Below are positions 16,948-25,093 of a DNA stretch of 64,000 nt, piece after piece. The stretch comes from an uncultured Draconibacterium sp. (GTDB taxonomy: Bacteria; Bacteroidota; Bacteroidia; Bacteroidales; Prolixibacteraceae), in NCBI RefSeq assembly GCF_963675585.1, contig NZ_OY776414.1, positions 3,079,001 through 3,143,000 on the forward strand. Direction: 5' to 3'. The notes under the pieces are model-generated. The model ran no database searches, was not told the origin of the DNA, and was given only the letters and a program-made list of their open reading frames with translations. Made by a program: the position numbers and the translations under genes. The stretch's first letter is position 1. Each line of letters opens with the position of its first letter.

Positions 16948-17205
16948 TTAACCACGCGATACAATCGCGCGGGAGCGGGGTTCATCAACAAAAAAGAACC
17001 ACGCTTTATAGTCGGGGGACTTTATCGGTTTAAAACCTGCTATTTGTTCTTTAGGATTTAAAGTTTTGGGAGAATAGTAAACATTCTTTTTTGTAATGTT
17101 ATTGTCTCGGGCTACCAGCTTTTTATAAGCTTCGTCCATACTTATTTCCTGTGCATGAATAAAACTACATATTACGAAAGAAAGAAAAAGAAAAAAATAT
17201 TTCAT
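16948..17205 (-). pseudogene. Secreted protein truncated by the REP insertion
   Basis: The frame encodes 85 residues: a signal peptide (MKYFFLFLSFVICSFIHAQ), then EISMDEAYKKLVARDNN, KNVYYSPKTLNPKEQIAGF and KAWFFFVDEP. The last residues, RSRAIVSRG, are encoded by the REP palindrome itself, so the natural C-terminus is lost. The 3' remnant with a sorting-tail-like end at 16263-16319 lies on the other side of the RAYT and may be its missing end, although the middle is gone. The start is 10 bases after the stop of the lipoprotein gene at 17216, so it was the second gene of an operon. Function unknown. Confidence 0.65.
16950..16978. repeat. REP palindrome, copy 2
   Basis: Exact reverse complement of 16319-16347, located 45 bases upstream of the RAYT start. 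Its sequence supplies the last nine codons of the truncated open frame ending at 16948. Confidence 0.85.
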
Positions 17206-17215
17206 AAGTATATTA

Positions 17216-17695
17216 TTAATTGTTTACAATGGTTTTTGAACTTAACTCCGGAGTATAATTAAAAGTAAATTTTGCCTTTGCGTTCTCGCTATGTGCATAT
17301 ACCTCAATATTGTAACTTCTGTTTTCCATTGAGTCTATTACACATTCCAGATCAAAATCACAAAAACAATTACATCTTCCAGGAGTTTCCTCGCTAAAAA
17401 TAACTCTTAGTGTATCATTTTGAATAAAAGCATTAGTAGTAATCTCACCCGGGCAACAGTTTAAACTGGCATTAACAAACTTAACCCGAAGTTGGTTTTC
17501 TCCTTCAGCCTTAAGTTCAATGTATCTTTCAATATCGTTTGATTTTAGATTGTCTTTACAGCCCTGCGTTTTTATTTCGCTTACTGTAAGTTGTCTGTCT
17601 TCTAATGGTGGTAATTCTTCTTCATCCTGACAGCTTGCCCCAATTAAGGCAAACAGCAAGAATACTAAACTTAGTTTTAAAATCTTTGGTATCAT
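17216..17695 (-). CDS. Cys-rich hypothetical lipoprotein
   Basis: A 159-residue protein with leader MIPKILKLSLVFLLFALIG and lipobox GASC (Cys22). The mature part holds many cysteines for its size: QGCKDN, NCCPGE, and the cluster RCNCFCDFDLEC, which suggests disulfides or a metal site in the periplasm or on the cell surface. Beta-strand-like segments (QLRVKFVNASLN, YNIEVYAHSENAKAKF) suggest a single sandwich domain. I do not recognise the family. It precedes the truncated secreted protein by 10 bases, so the pair was probably one operon before the REP insertion. Confidence 0.7.
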   Translation of the reverse strand: MIPKILKLSLVFLLFALIGASCQDEEELPPLEDRQLTVSEIKTQGCKDNLKSNDIERYIELKAEGENQLRVKFVNASLNCCPGEITTNAFIQNDTLRVIFSEETPGRCNCFCDFDLECVIDSMENRSYNIEVYAHSENAKAKFTFNYTPELSSKTIVNN

Positions 17696-18111
17696 TTTTT
17701 AGTTTTTAAAATTATAGTACAATGTAGTGTACAATTGAGTTTTTGGTAGTTTTTTCGTAAATAGGAAATAAAAAGCGCACATTAAAAAGGTCGGTTCCTG
17801 TTGCCTTGGCAACCCTGGGTTTGCGGCAGTGTGGGTGGTTTACTGTTCAAACGGTTTGTTTTGTTTGAGTTTTACGAGGTATATTTCATGTTTGGTTTTA
17901 TTTTATGTTTATGGAATTAAGATGTTTAAAGATAAAAAAGGGTTGCGTTAAAAGCAAGGTTATGGGCTTATGTTTGGTAACACATTGGGGGAGTATAGGT
18001 CTGAGAAAAGAAGGATACCATCTTTATCAACATAAAACAAATGAGATAGTATCCATAGATATAGCTGCCTGAAACTTGTAACTAGTGGCCAATAACTCGC
18101 AGCTTAAAACA
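17696..18111. other. Gene-free stretch with a long hairpin
   Basis: No credible gene is seen. GGATACCATCT at 18013-18023 and AGATAGTATCC at 18044-18054 form an 11-bp arm pair with one mismatch and a 20-base loop. The pair could be a small RNA hairpin or an insertion remnant; nothing else distinguishes the region. Confidence 0.4.
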
Positions 18112-18148
18112 AAACCAGCCCGGCAAGAAAAACTTATCGGGCTGGTTT
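18112..18148 (-). terminator. Bidirectional terminator hairpin
   Basis: An 11-bp perfect stem (AAACCAGCCCG and its complement) with a 15-base loop. T-rich tracts follow on both strands (TTTTGTTTT on the minus strand). It would end the DUF1080 gene transcript, whose stop is 96 bases away. Confidence 0.6.
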
Positions 18149-18164
18149 ACTATTTTGTTTTTTC

Positions 18165-18240
18165 GACGAGTGCGAGGACAAATCCACAATTTGAAAGGGA
18201 TTTCTCACCTTCGTTCCTCAGTATTCGAAATGACAAAAGT
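18165..18240. repeat. Dispersed element of the TCATTTCGAA...GAGGAACGAAGG type
   Basis: The minus strand contains TGTCATTTCGAATACTGAGG, then AACGAAGGTGAGAAATCC. I recognise this as a member of a short element found repeatedly between genes in Bacteroidota and other phyla. It is non-coding. Confidence 0.5.
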
Positions 18241-18243
18241 TTT

Positions 18244-18999
18244 TTATTGTTCTAAAATCTTAATGTTACGATACCAAACGTCGTCGCCATGATCTTGCAA
18301 CCCGATAACTCCCGATTTTGCAACGTTGGCCCAGTCAGGATTTAAACCAGGGAATTTTGAGTCTTTCACCATTTCTTTCCAGTCATCTGTCCACAAGTGG
18401 TACTCAACAACTGTTTTACCGTTTTGGCGGTGCCAAACACTTCCTTTGTACACTTCAATTTCAATTTCGTTCCATTCGCCCACAGGACGAGCATTCTGCG
18501 GCTGCGCAGGAATTAAATCGTACAACGAACCAGCCTGGCGGTTACCGTCTTTTCCCATACGTGCATCAGGATGTTTTTCGTTATCCAGCACCTGACATTC
18601 AGGAGCAGTTTTGTAAATCGGCCATCCTTCGTGTTCTTTTCCCAAATAAAAAATACCTGAGTTACCACCTTCCGAAATTTTCCACTCTAATTTTAAACGG
18701 AAATTCGAAAATTCTTTGGTTGTAAGAATATCGCCACCATCACGTGCGCCGGCTTCACCAGAGCCCGATCCAATGCAGTGCAATGTTCCGTCAACAATTT
18801 CCCAGCCTGTAGGAAAATGATCTTTGTTGTTGCCTTTCCATCCATCGCTGGTTTTGCCGTCGAATAACAATACCCAACCTTCTTCTTTTTCTTTTTTTGT
18901 TAATTGATTTACACCAGCCGAACCTCCGGTTTTTGAACTCTTACACGAGAGAGTGAACACAAAAGCAGCGGCTAATAAAAATGAGAAAACTTTTTTCAT
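18244..18999 (-). CDS. DUF1080 (3-keto-disaccharide hydrolase) family lipoprotein
   Basis: A 251-residue lipoprotein, leader MKKVFSFLLAAAFVFTLSC (Cys19). The mature protein is a concanavalin-like jelly roll typical of DUF1080: WVLLFDGKTSDGWKG, WEIVDGTLHCIGSG, FSNFRLKLEWKISEGGNSGI, YKTAPECQVLDNEKHPDA and AKSGVIGLQDHGDDVWYRNI. Family members include 3-keto-glycoside hydrolases acting with glucoside 3-dehydrogenases. This one is alone, with no dehydrogenase next to it, so the substrate is not clear. It is located in the periplasm or at the outer membrane. A terminator hairpin lies 96 bases downstream. It is divergent from pfkA. Confidence 0.9.
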   Translation of the reverse strand: MKKVFSFLLAAAFVFTLSCKSSKTGGSAGVNQLTKKEKEEGWVLLFDGKTSDGWKGNNKDHFPTGWEIVDGTLHCIGSGSGEAGARDGGDILTTKEFSNFRLKLEWKISEGGNSGIFYLGKEHEGWPIYKTAPECQVLDNEKHPDARMGKDGNRQAGSLYDLIPAQPQNARPVGEWNEIEIEVYKGSVWHRQNGKTVVEYHLWTDDWKEMVKDSKFPGLNPDWANVAKSGVIGLQDHGDDVWYRNIKILEQ

Positions 19000-19207
19000 T
19001 TTATAAACATTTAATTGGTTATAGATTATATACAGTGTAATTGTTAAATTACCCCGCGAATGTACAAAAATTGTAAAAGGAGCATAGGTTATGCCATTAA
19101 AAAATAATCTTTCGGAAATCTGATTTTATACAAATCTTGTTTCGAAAACAAAACAACTTTTGTAAATTCGATACTTTAAAGACAAACTATCATTATAAAA
19201 ATTAGAT

Positions 19208-20254
19208 ATGAGTAATTCAACAAAACCAAAAAGAATTGGAATATTAACTGCCGGCGGCGATTGTCCGGGACTTAATGCAGCCATTAGAGGAGTAGGAAAA
19301 ACAGCAATAGTTGAATACGGAATGGAAGTACTGGGATTTAATGCCGGTTATTCGGGATTAATTAACCGCGACTACACAGAATTAAAAGAATCACAGCTCT
19401 CGGGAATCCTTACTTTGGGAGGTACCATTTTAGGAACTTCGCGCGAGAAACCTTTTAAAATTGACAAAAACAGCAATGAAGACGAGCACAAACCTGAAAA
19501 AATAGTTCAGACATATAAAGATTTAGGATTGGATTGTGTGGTTTGCATTGGAGGTAACGGAACCATGAAAACAGCACACATGCTTGGCAACGAAGGTTTA
19601 AATATAATTGGTATTCCGAAAACCATTGATAATGATGTTTGGGGAACCGACGTTACTTTTGGTTTCGACTCGGCGGTGCAGATTGCTACCGATGCCATCG
19701 ACCGTTTACACACCACTGCCAACTCGCACCAACGTGTAATGATTATTGAGATTATGGGTCACAATGCCGGTTGGCTGGCACTTTATTCAGGACTTGCAGG
19801 GGGTGGCGATATTATTTTATTGCCCGAATTAAATTACAACATTCGCTCGGTGTGTAAAAAAATTGAAGCCCGCTACGAAAGCAAAAAACCCTATTCTATT
19901 GTTGTGGTTGCCGAAGGAATTGATCATCCGAAAGGAAGTTCGGCGGCATCGCATGTGGCAGAAGCCATTCAAACATACACCGGAATTGAAACCCGTGAAA
20001 CGGTTTTGGGTTACATTCAGCGTGGTGGTTCACCAACTCCAATGGATCGTATTTTGGCTACTCGTTATGGTGCTTTTGCTGCGCAGTGTATTGCCGACGA
20101 AAATTATGGAACCATGGTTGCTATAAAAAACAACGAATTAACTACTGTTCCTCTTGAAGAGGTAGGTGGCAAATTGCGTCTGGTAGATGCCAACTTCCCG
20201 CTTATAGAGAAAGCCCGTAAAATGGGTGTTTCTTTTGGGGACGAATACTTGTAA
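19208..20254 (+). CDS. pfkA: 6-phosphofructokinase, GGNG/PKTIDND type
   Basis: A 348-residue glycolytic enzyme phosphorylating fructose 6-phosphate. Motifs: LTAGGDCPGLNAAIRG, VCIGGNGTMKTAHML (phosphoryl-donor loop), GIPKTIDNDVWGTDVTFGF (catalytic Asp), VMIIEIMGHNAGWLAL and LGYIQRGGSPTPMDRILATR. Gly at the position after GGN is the state of ATP-using enzymes, whereas the Lys in PKTIDND replaces the Gly of E. coli PfkA and is common in PPi-type and group III enzymes. The combination fits a group III PFK, probably ATP-dependent, but donor choice is inference. It is a single gene, convergent with rsmG across a shared terminator. Confidence 0.93.
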   Translation: MSNSTKPKRIGILTAGGDCPGLNAAIRGVGKTAIVEYGMEVLGFNAGYSGLINRDYTELKESQLSGILTLGGTILGTSREKPFKIDKNSNEDEHKPEKIVQTYKDLGLDCVVCIGGNGTMKTAHMLGNEGLNIIGIPKTIDNDVWGTDVTFGFDSAVQIATDAIDRLHTTANSHQRVMIIEIMGHNAGWLALYSGLAGGGDIILLPELNYNIRSVCKKIEARYESKKPYSIVVVAEGIDHPKGSSAASHVAEAIQTYTGIETRETVLGYIQRGGSPTPMDRILATRYGAFAAQCIADENYGTMVAIKNNELTTVPLEEVGGKLRLVDANFPLIEKARKMGVSFGDEYL

Positions 20255-20277
20255 AAAGAAAAATTTAATGAGCATAA

Positions 20278-20311
20278 AAAGCCCGTCCTACTTTCTTGCA
20301 GAACGGGCTTT
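20278..20311. terminator. Bidirectional terminator between pfkA and rsmG
   Basis: A 9-bp stem AAAGCCCGT/ACGGGCTTT with a 16-base loop. The minus-strand side is followed by TTTTTATGC and the plus side by CGTTATT. It lies between two convergent stops, 23 bases after pfkA and 11 bases from the rsmG stop. Confidence 0.75.
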
Positions 20312-20321
20312 CGTTATTACT

Positions 20322-20942
20322 TTACAGAGGTAAATGCAACACTTTTTTTGTTTCAAAAAACTCCTCCTCAAAGTATTCACTTAAATCCTGTACAAATACT
20401 TTTTTCCGATACGGTTTAATTTCCTGAGTTAAATCTCCGCCCTTCAGATAAATTACACCATTGGGTAAAGCATTCAGGTTTTTCTTCGAAATATTTTTTT
20501 GAATCCATGGCACAAACTCCGGCAAACGCGTTACAGCCCGGCTAACCACAAAATCGTATTTATCTTTTAACTGCTCAGCCCTTATTTGCTCCGCTCTTAC
20601 ATTTTTTAAACCAAGTGAAGCAGCCACTCCGTTTACCACCTTAATTTTTTTCCCAATTGAATCAACCAAATGAAAGTCAACATCGGGAAATAGTATTGCA
20701 AGTGGAATTCCGGGAAAACCGCCACCGGTACCCACATCAAGTATTTTTGTTTTTCCAACAAAGCGGATAAGTTTTGCTATGGCAAGCGAGTGCAAAACAT
20801 GTCTTTCGTAAAACTCCGAAAAATCTTTTCGCGAGATTACGTTAATTTGTGCGTTCCACTCGGCATAAAGTGGTTCCAACTGTGTAAACAGTTCAATCTG
20901 GGTTTCGCTTAAATGAGGGAAGTATTTTCGAATTATCTCCAT
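20322..20942 (-). CDS. rsmG: 16S rRNA (guanine527-N7)-methyltransferase RsmG
   Basis: A 206-residue SAM-dependent methyltransferase. Key motifs: YAEWNAQINVISRKDFSEF at the N-terminus, LDVGTGGGFPGIPLAILFP (SAM loop), HLVDSIGKKIKVVNGVAASL, and VVSRAVTRLPEF in the catalytic region. It methylates G527 in the 530 loop of 16S rRNA; loss causes low-level streptomycin resistance in other bacteria. It is the third gene of a glycosyltransferase-sigma factor-rsmG operon, 3 bases after the sigma gene. Confidence 0.95.
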   Translation of the reverse strand: MEIIRKYFPHLSETQIELFTQLEPLYAEWNAQINVISRKDFSEFYERHVLHSLAIAKLIRFVGKTKILDVGTGGGFPGIPLAILFPDVDFHLVDSIGKKIKVVNGVAASLGLKNVRAEQIRAEQLKDKYDFVVSRAVTRLPEFVPWIQKNISKKNLNALPNGVIYLKGGDLTQEIKPYRKKVFVQDLSEYFEEEFFETKKVLHLPL

Positions 20943-20945
20943 GTA

Positions 20946-21557
20946 TCAGTCGTCTTTTTGTCCAATCTCGGTGTACTCAATCATTTTAAACAGCATTTCG
21001 CGTGCTCTAAAAAGTTGAGCTTTTACAGTACCGAGCGGCAAATCTAACTCTTTTGCAATTTCTTCGTACGAAAACTCTCTAAAATATCGAAGTTCGACCA
21101 GAATTTGATAACGTGGCTTGAGTTTTCGAACTACATTTCGCAACAGAATTGCTTTTTGCTGACGAATTAATCGTTCTTCCGGATTTAGATCTTTTGCCTT
21201 CAGTTTTAATTGTTCACCGTTTTCATTCTGATCATCACTTTCCAGCGATACATGTACACCTTTTTTCTTGCGTAGAAAATCGATGCAATTATTCGATGCA
21301 ATTTTAAAAAGCCAGGTACTAAATGCGTAGGTTGGCGAATACTGGTGAAGACTTTTAAATGCTTTTCCGAAAGCTTCGAGAGTGAGGTCTTCGGCATCGC
21401 TGCGGTTGTTCACCATTTTAAGCAGCATAAAATAAATGGTGTCTTTGTATCGTGTAAGCAAACGGGCAAATGCTTTTTCGTCGCCATTGAGAGCAGCTTT
21501 TACGAGTTCGTAATCCTGGCGGGCTTTTTCGGACAATATTAATGTTTGTTCGCTCAT
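20946..21557 (-). CDS. ECF-type RNA polymerase sigma factor
   Basis: A 203-residue sigma-70 family protein with regions 2 and 4 only. Region 2: YKDTIYFMLLKMVNNRSDAE, then AFSTWLFKIASNNCIDFLRKK. Region 4: PRYQILVELRYFREFSYEEIAKEL with the recognition helix LPLGTVKAQLFRAREML. The linker is long and charged. No anti-sigma gene is adjacent, which is unusual for an ECF factor; the neighbours are a membrane glycosyltransferase (4-base overlap, ATGA) and rsmG. Sigma factors in this position next to rsmG are common in Bacteroidota and may be SigW/RpoE-like. Regulon unknown. Confidence 0.9.
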   Translation of the reverse strand: MSEQTLILSEKARQDYELVKAALNGDEKAFARLLTRYKDTIYFMLLKMVNNRSDAEDLTLEAFGKAFKSLHQYSPTYAFSTWLFKIASNNCIDFLRKKKGVHVSLESDDQNENGEQLKLKAKDLNPEERLIRQQKAILLRNVVRKLKPRYQILVELRYFREFSYEEIAKELDLPLGTVKAQLFRAREMLFKMIEYTEIGQKDD

Positions 21558-22699
21558 TTGTATTTCCCGTTAGAACGATTAAAATGCCACTTGTAAAAAA
21601 GCATATAAAATGGCATTAATAATCCGTATACTAACGAAGGTATGAATATTTTACGTTCATTCAAACGATTCTGCGTAATTTTTATGATAAGCAATTGAGC
21701 AACAACTTTTACACCTACAAGTATGATTATCAACGGCCAAAGCGGAAACAACAATAGCAGCACCAAGGCCAAAAGCGGTAAAAAAAGCAGGTTTGTAAGT
21801 GCATCGGTAAATAGTACCAGCTTTTTACCAGTCGACAAATATTTTTCAATTCGTAAGCGTTTTTGAAGTAAATCCATGTATTCTGCCCGTTTAATTTCGA
21901 TGTTCTTCCGTATGGCAGTTTCCGAATTAAAATTTACGACCGTATTTTTCTTTGTTATAAATGCGTTTACAATTAATTCGAGGTTGGCGTATTGCTCTTT
22001 TATGTTTTTACCATAACCTCCAATCTGAAAATATTTTTCCTTTTTAAAGGCAATGTTGTCTTCGTTATAAATAAACGGCACGCCATTGTTTATGTATGCG
22101 GCATTTTTTATTTGCTGATAAAAATTTTCAATTCGATAAAACAAGTTGAACAAACCTTTTGCCGGCACAACAGAGGAATAGCAACATACCACATCGGCAG
22201 GTTCACTTTCTATTCCCGATAGAATACCGGAGAGCCACCCCTCTTTAACTTCACTCAGCGAAATAGGGGTAATTAAAACCCAGTTGTTTGATGCCGATTT
22301 TAATGCAATATTCTGAGCCAGTTTAACCGAAAATCGGGTTTCTTCGTTTAAACTCGAAATTTTTAAACGCCCGTAGCGTTGATTTAACAGCCCCAAAACA
22401 GAATAAGAGCTATCCTGCGAGTAGTCATCAACAACAACAACTTCAAAATTAAATCCCTCTAATTCAAGTATTTTGGGCAGAATTTTTCGAATGTGGGTTT
22501 CTTCATTCCGAAGGGTAAATAACAAAGTAACCGGTGTATTAACAGCCGTTTTCTTCTCCGATTTTTTACGAAAAACAACGCGTCCGGTAAAAAGAAACAG
22601 ATACAGTAAACGTATAAGGTATACAACAACAAAAGCCGCAAATACGATCAACTGGATGCCGGTAAATTGGGCAAAAATATTTTGAAACTCCTGAATCAT
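21554..22699 (-). CDS. Membrane-anchored family 2 glycosyltransferase
   Basis: A 381-residue protein with an N-terminal membrane helix (LIVFAAFVVVYLIRLLYLFL), a cytosolic GT-A domain and two or three helices near the C-terminus (LTNLLFLPLLALVLLLLFPL, LIIILVGVKVVAQLLII). The nucleotide-sugar domain begins TLLFTLRNEETHIRKILPKI and has FEVVVVDDYSQDSS; the next acidic motif is weak, since no clear DxD is visible. The C-terminal helices suggest that it acts on a lipid-linked or exported glycan. The donor and acceptor are unknown. It leads the operon with sigma factor and rsmG and has a -7 box about 44 bases upstream of the ATG. Confidence 0.85.
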   Translation of the reverse strand: MIQEFQNIFAQFTGIQLIVFAAFVVVYLIRLLYLFLFTGRVVFRKKSEKKTAVNTPVTLLFTLRNEETHIRKILPKILELEGFNFEVVVVDDYSQDSSYSVLGLLNQRYGRLKISSLNEETRFSVKLAQNIALKSASNNWVLITPISLSEVKEGWLSGILSGIESEPADVVCCYSSVVPAKGLFNLFYRIENFYQQIKNAAYINNGVPFIYNEDNIAFKKEKYFQIGGYGKNIKEQYANLELIVNAFITKKNTVVNFNSETAIRKNIEIKRAEYMDLLQKRLRIEKYLSTGKKLVLFTDALTNLLFLPLLALVLLLLFPLWPLIIILVGVKVVAQLLIIKITQNRLNERKIFIPSLVYGLLMPFYMLFYKWHFNRSNGKYK

Positions 22700-22742
22700 T
22701 CAGAAAAGGATTTCGGTATTTAAACAACGGGAGCAATAGTAG

Positions 22743-22750
22743 CAAAATTA
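22743..22750 (-). promoter_or_regulatory. -7 box for the glycosyltransferase-sigma-rsmG operon
   Basis: The minus strand reads TAATTTTG, matching TAnnTTTG, 44 bases before the ATG at 22699. Confidence 0.45.
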
Positions 22751-22853
22751 GAATGAATTGATGCCTTAAAATCATTCAAATTTGTTTACATGAATTAGTT
22801 TTTATTAACAGGCAGGCTTTCGTGCAAAGCTTATTCAATTCAAGTTAAATAGC

Positions 22854-22861
22854 TATATTTG
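22854..22861 (+). promoter_or_regulatory. -7 box for tgt
   Basis: TATATTTG matches TAnnTTTG and ends 18 bases before the ATG at 22880. It excludes a possible TTG start at 22859, which would lie inside the promoter. Confidence 0.55.
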
Positions 22862-22879
22862 CGCCACTATTTTGTACAA

Positions 22880-24007
22880 ATGAATTTCGAATTACTAACG
22901 ACATTAGAAAACTCGCGGGCAAGAGCAGGGGTACTTACTACCGATCACGGTAAAATTGAGACCCCCATTTTTATGCCGGTAGGAACTGCAGGTTCAGTAA
23001 AAGGCATACATACACGCGACATAAAAGAGGACATAAAAGCCCAGATTATTCTTGGCAATACATACCACTTATATCTTCGCCCCGGAATTGATGTAATTGA
23101 AAAAGCAGGCGGACTGCACAAATTTAATCGCTGGGACAGACCCATTTTAACCGATAGCGGCGGGTTCCAGGTTTTTTCGTTGGGAGATATCCGAAAACTT
23201 TCGGAAGAAGGGGCTAAATTCCAGTCACACATCGATGGCTCGTATCATATGTTTACCCCTGAAAATGTAATGGATATTCAGCGTACAATTGGAGCCGATA
23301 TAATTATGGCTTTTGATGAGTGTACTCCGGGTGATGCAGACTATACCTACGCAAAAAAATCGCTCGAATTAACACAACGCTGGCTCGAAAGGTGTTTTAT
23401 TCAGTTTAACAATACACAACCGAAATACGGTTACAAGCAAAGCCTCTTCCCTATTGTTCAGGGAAATACATTTACCGATTTACGCAAACTGGCGGTTGCA
23501 CATGTTAAAAATTTCGATGCCGATGGTTACGCCATTGGAGGACTTTCGGTTGGTGAATCGGAAGCAGAAATGTACGAAATGACTGAAGTTGCCACTGCCG
23601 ATTTGCCCGAAAATAAACCACGCTATTTAATGGGTGTTGGAACTCCGGTAAATATTCTGGAATCAATCGATCGTGGAATTGACATGTTCGATTGTGTGAT
23701 GCCTACCAGAAATGGCAGAAACGGCATGTTGTTTACCAGCGAAGGAGTTATTAATATCCGGAATAAAAAATGGGAGAACGACCATTCTCCGATTGATGAA
23801 AACGGCACCTCGTTTGTCGACCAGTATTCAAAAGCTTATCTTCGACACCTGGTAATTTCGGGCGAAATGCTTGGTGCACAAATTGCAAGCCAGCACAACC
23901 TGGCATTTTATTTATGGCTGGTAAAAACGGCACGCGAAAAAATACTAAATGGCGAGTTTTTAAGTTGGAAAAAAGAAATGGTGATAAAACTGAAAGAAAG
24001 GCTCTAG
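22880..24007 (+). CDS. tgt: Queuine/preQ1 tRNA-ribosyltransferase
   Basis: A 375-residue TIM-barrel enzyme that swaps guanine 34 for preQ1 in tRNAs with GUN anticodons. Motifs: ARAGVLTTDHGKIETPIFMP, LGNTYHLYLRPG, PILTDSGGFQVFSLG (first catalytic Asp), GGLSVGESEAEM, RYLMGVGTPVNILESIDRGI and DMFDCVMPTRNGRNGMLF (nucleophile Asp). The zinc ligands of the family are not all evident: the expected C-terminal CxCxxC block reads differently here (the segment around VDQYSKAYLRHL), which makes zinc binding uncertain. The start is set by the -7 box just upstream. It is followed after 6 bases by an LptF/G-type permease. Confidence 0.93.
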   Translation: MNFELLTTLENSRARAGVLTTDHGKIETPIFMPVGTAGSVKGIHTRDIKEDIKAQIILGNTYHLYLRPGIDVIEKAGGLHKFNRWDRPILTDSGGFQVFSLGDIRKLSEEGAKFQSHIDGSYHMFTPENVMDIQRTIGADIIMAFDECTPGDADYTYAKKSLELTQRWLERCFIQFNNTQPKYGYKQSLFPIVQGNTFTDLRKLAVAHVKNFDADGYAIGGLSVGESEAEMYEMTEVATADLPENKPRYLMGVGTPVNILESIDRGIDMFDCVMPTRNGRNGMLFTSEGVINIRNKKWENDHSPIDENGTSFVDQYSKAYLRHLVISGEMLGAQIASQHNLAFYLWLVKTAREKILNGEFLSWKKEMVIKLKERL

Positions 24008-24013
24008 CACAAA

Positions 24014-25093
24014 ATGAAATTTTATAAAACCATAGATTTTTATATTACACGGAAATTCCTTGGAACTTTCTTTTATGCCATTGGACTTATTTTAAGTATT
24101 GCGATTGTTTTTGATATTTCTGAAAATCTTGACGAGTTTTTATCGAAAGATATTCCAATGCGGGATATTGTTTTTGATTATTACCTGAATTTTATCCCCT
24201 ACTTTGCGAACTTGTTTAGTCCGCTTTTTACCTTTATTGCGGTAATTTATTTTACCTCAAAAATGGCTTATAACACCGAAATTATAGCCATTTTAAGTAG
24301 CGGTGTTTCTTATGCCCGGCTGATGCGTCCCTACCTTGTTTCAGCTTTTATTATTGCTTTACTCTCGTTTTTGTTGGGGAACTTTATTATTCCCCCGGCA
24401 AATAAAACCATGATAAATTTTAGGCAAAAATACATACGTACACGCCAGTTAAATACCGAACGAAACATTCACCGGCAAATTGAACCCGGCACATACATTT
24501 ACATGCAGAGTTTTAATTCGAACAACGTGGGTTACCGGTTTACAATGGAGCGTTTTGAAGAAGCACAACTAAAAGAAAAAATAACAGCACAAAACATTCG
24601 CTGGGACGAACAAACCGGCAAATGGGTTATCAACTCGTATTGGAAAAGAATTATCCACGACGATTATGAAGAGTTTGAAAACGGCTACCGGATGGACACA
24701 ACCTTAAATATGTCTCCAAAAGATTTTCAACAGCTTCGAAACGAAATGGAAACCTACATCACACCCGATTTGATTAACGAAATTGACATGATGAAAATGC
24801 GGGGAGTGAATTATGTGGAGTGGGAAATTGAAAAACACAAACGTTTTGCAAATCCATTCTCAGCATTTATTCTTACACTTATTGGTGTTGGCTTAGCTTC
24901 GCGAAAAATAAAAGGTGGACTCGGCCTGCATCTGGGACTTGGCCTGCTTCTCAGCTTCTCATACATTCTATTTATGCAAATTTCAACGGTATTCGCCATA
25001 AGCGGCACAACGCCTGCCTACGTAGCAGTTTGGATTCCAAATCTGGTGTATGCCGTTATTGCGCTCTTTGTTTATCGTTGGGCTGCCCGATAA
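24014..25093 (+). CDS. LptF/LptG family permease
   Basis: A 359-residue inner-membrane protein of the YjgP/YjgQ family. Three helices precede the periplasmic domain (FLGTFFYAIGLILSIAIVF, FANLFSPLFTFIAVIYF, PYLVSAFIIALLSFLLG) and three follow it (FANPFSAFILTLIGVGLAS, GLGLHLGLGLLLSFSYILF, VAVWIPNLVYAVIALFVY). The central part, about residues 130-270, is the jelly-roll that carries lipid A-core across the periplasm. With LptB, LptC and LptF/G partners it extracts LPS from the inner membrane. Only one of the pair is present here; in Bacteroidota the genes are usually scattered. The 6-base gap after tgt implies co-transcription. Confidence 0.9.
   Translation: MKFYKTIDFYITRKFLGTFFYAIGLILSIAIVFDISENLDEFLSKDIPMRDIVFDYYLNFIPYFANLFSPLFTFIAVIYFTSKMAYNTEIIAILSSGVSYARLMRPYLVSAFIIALLSFLLGNFIIPPANKTMINFRQKYIRTRQLNTERNIHRQIEPGTYIYMQSFNSNNVGYRFTMERFEEAQLKEKITAQNIRWDEQTGKWVINSYWKRIIHDDYEEFENGYRMDTTLNMSPKDFQQLRNEMETYITPDLINEIDMMKMRGVNYVEWEIEKHKRFANPFSAFILTLIGVGLASRKIKGGLGLHLGLGLLLSFSYILFMQISTVFAISGTTPAYVAVWIPNLVYAVIALFVYRWAAR

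Larger units (their letters stand above)
16319..16978 (-). mobile_element. REPtron: RAYT transposase with flanking inverted REP copies
   Basis: A 29-base sequence at 16319-16347 recurs as its exact reverse complement at 16950-16978, bracketing a transposase gene. Each copy holds a hairpin, CGCGAT-TGT-ATCGCG extended by a GT pair and two GC pairs. The left copy starts 2 bases after the transposase stop and the right one lies 45 bases before its start. A RAYT flanked by its own REP palindromes is the standard REPtron layout. No TnpB accompanies it. Broken coding pieces lie on both sides, suggesting that it landed in a gene. Confidence 0.85.
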
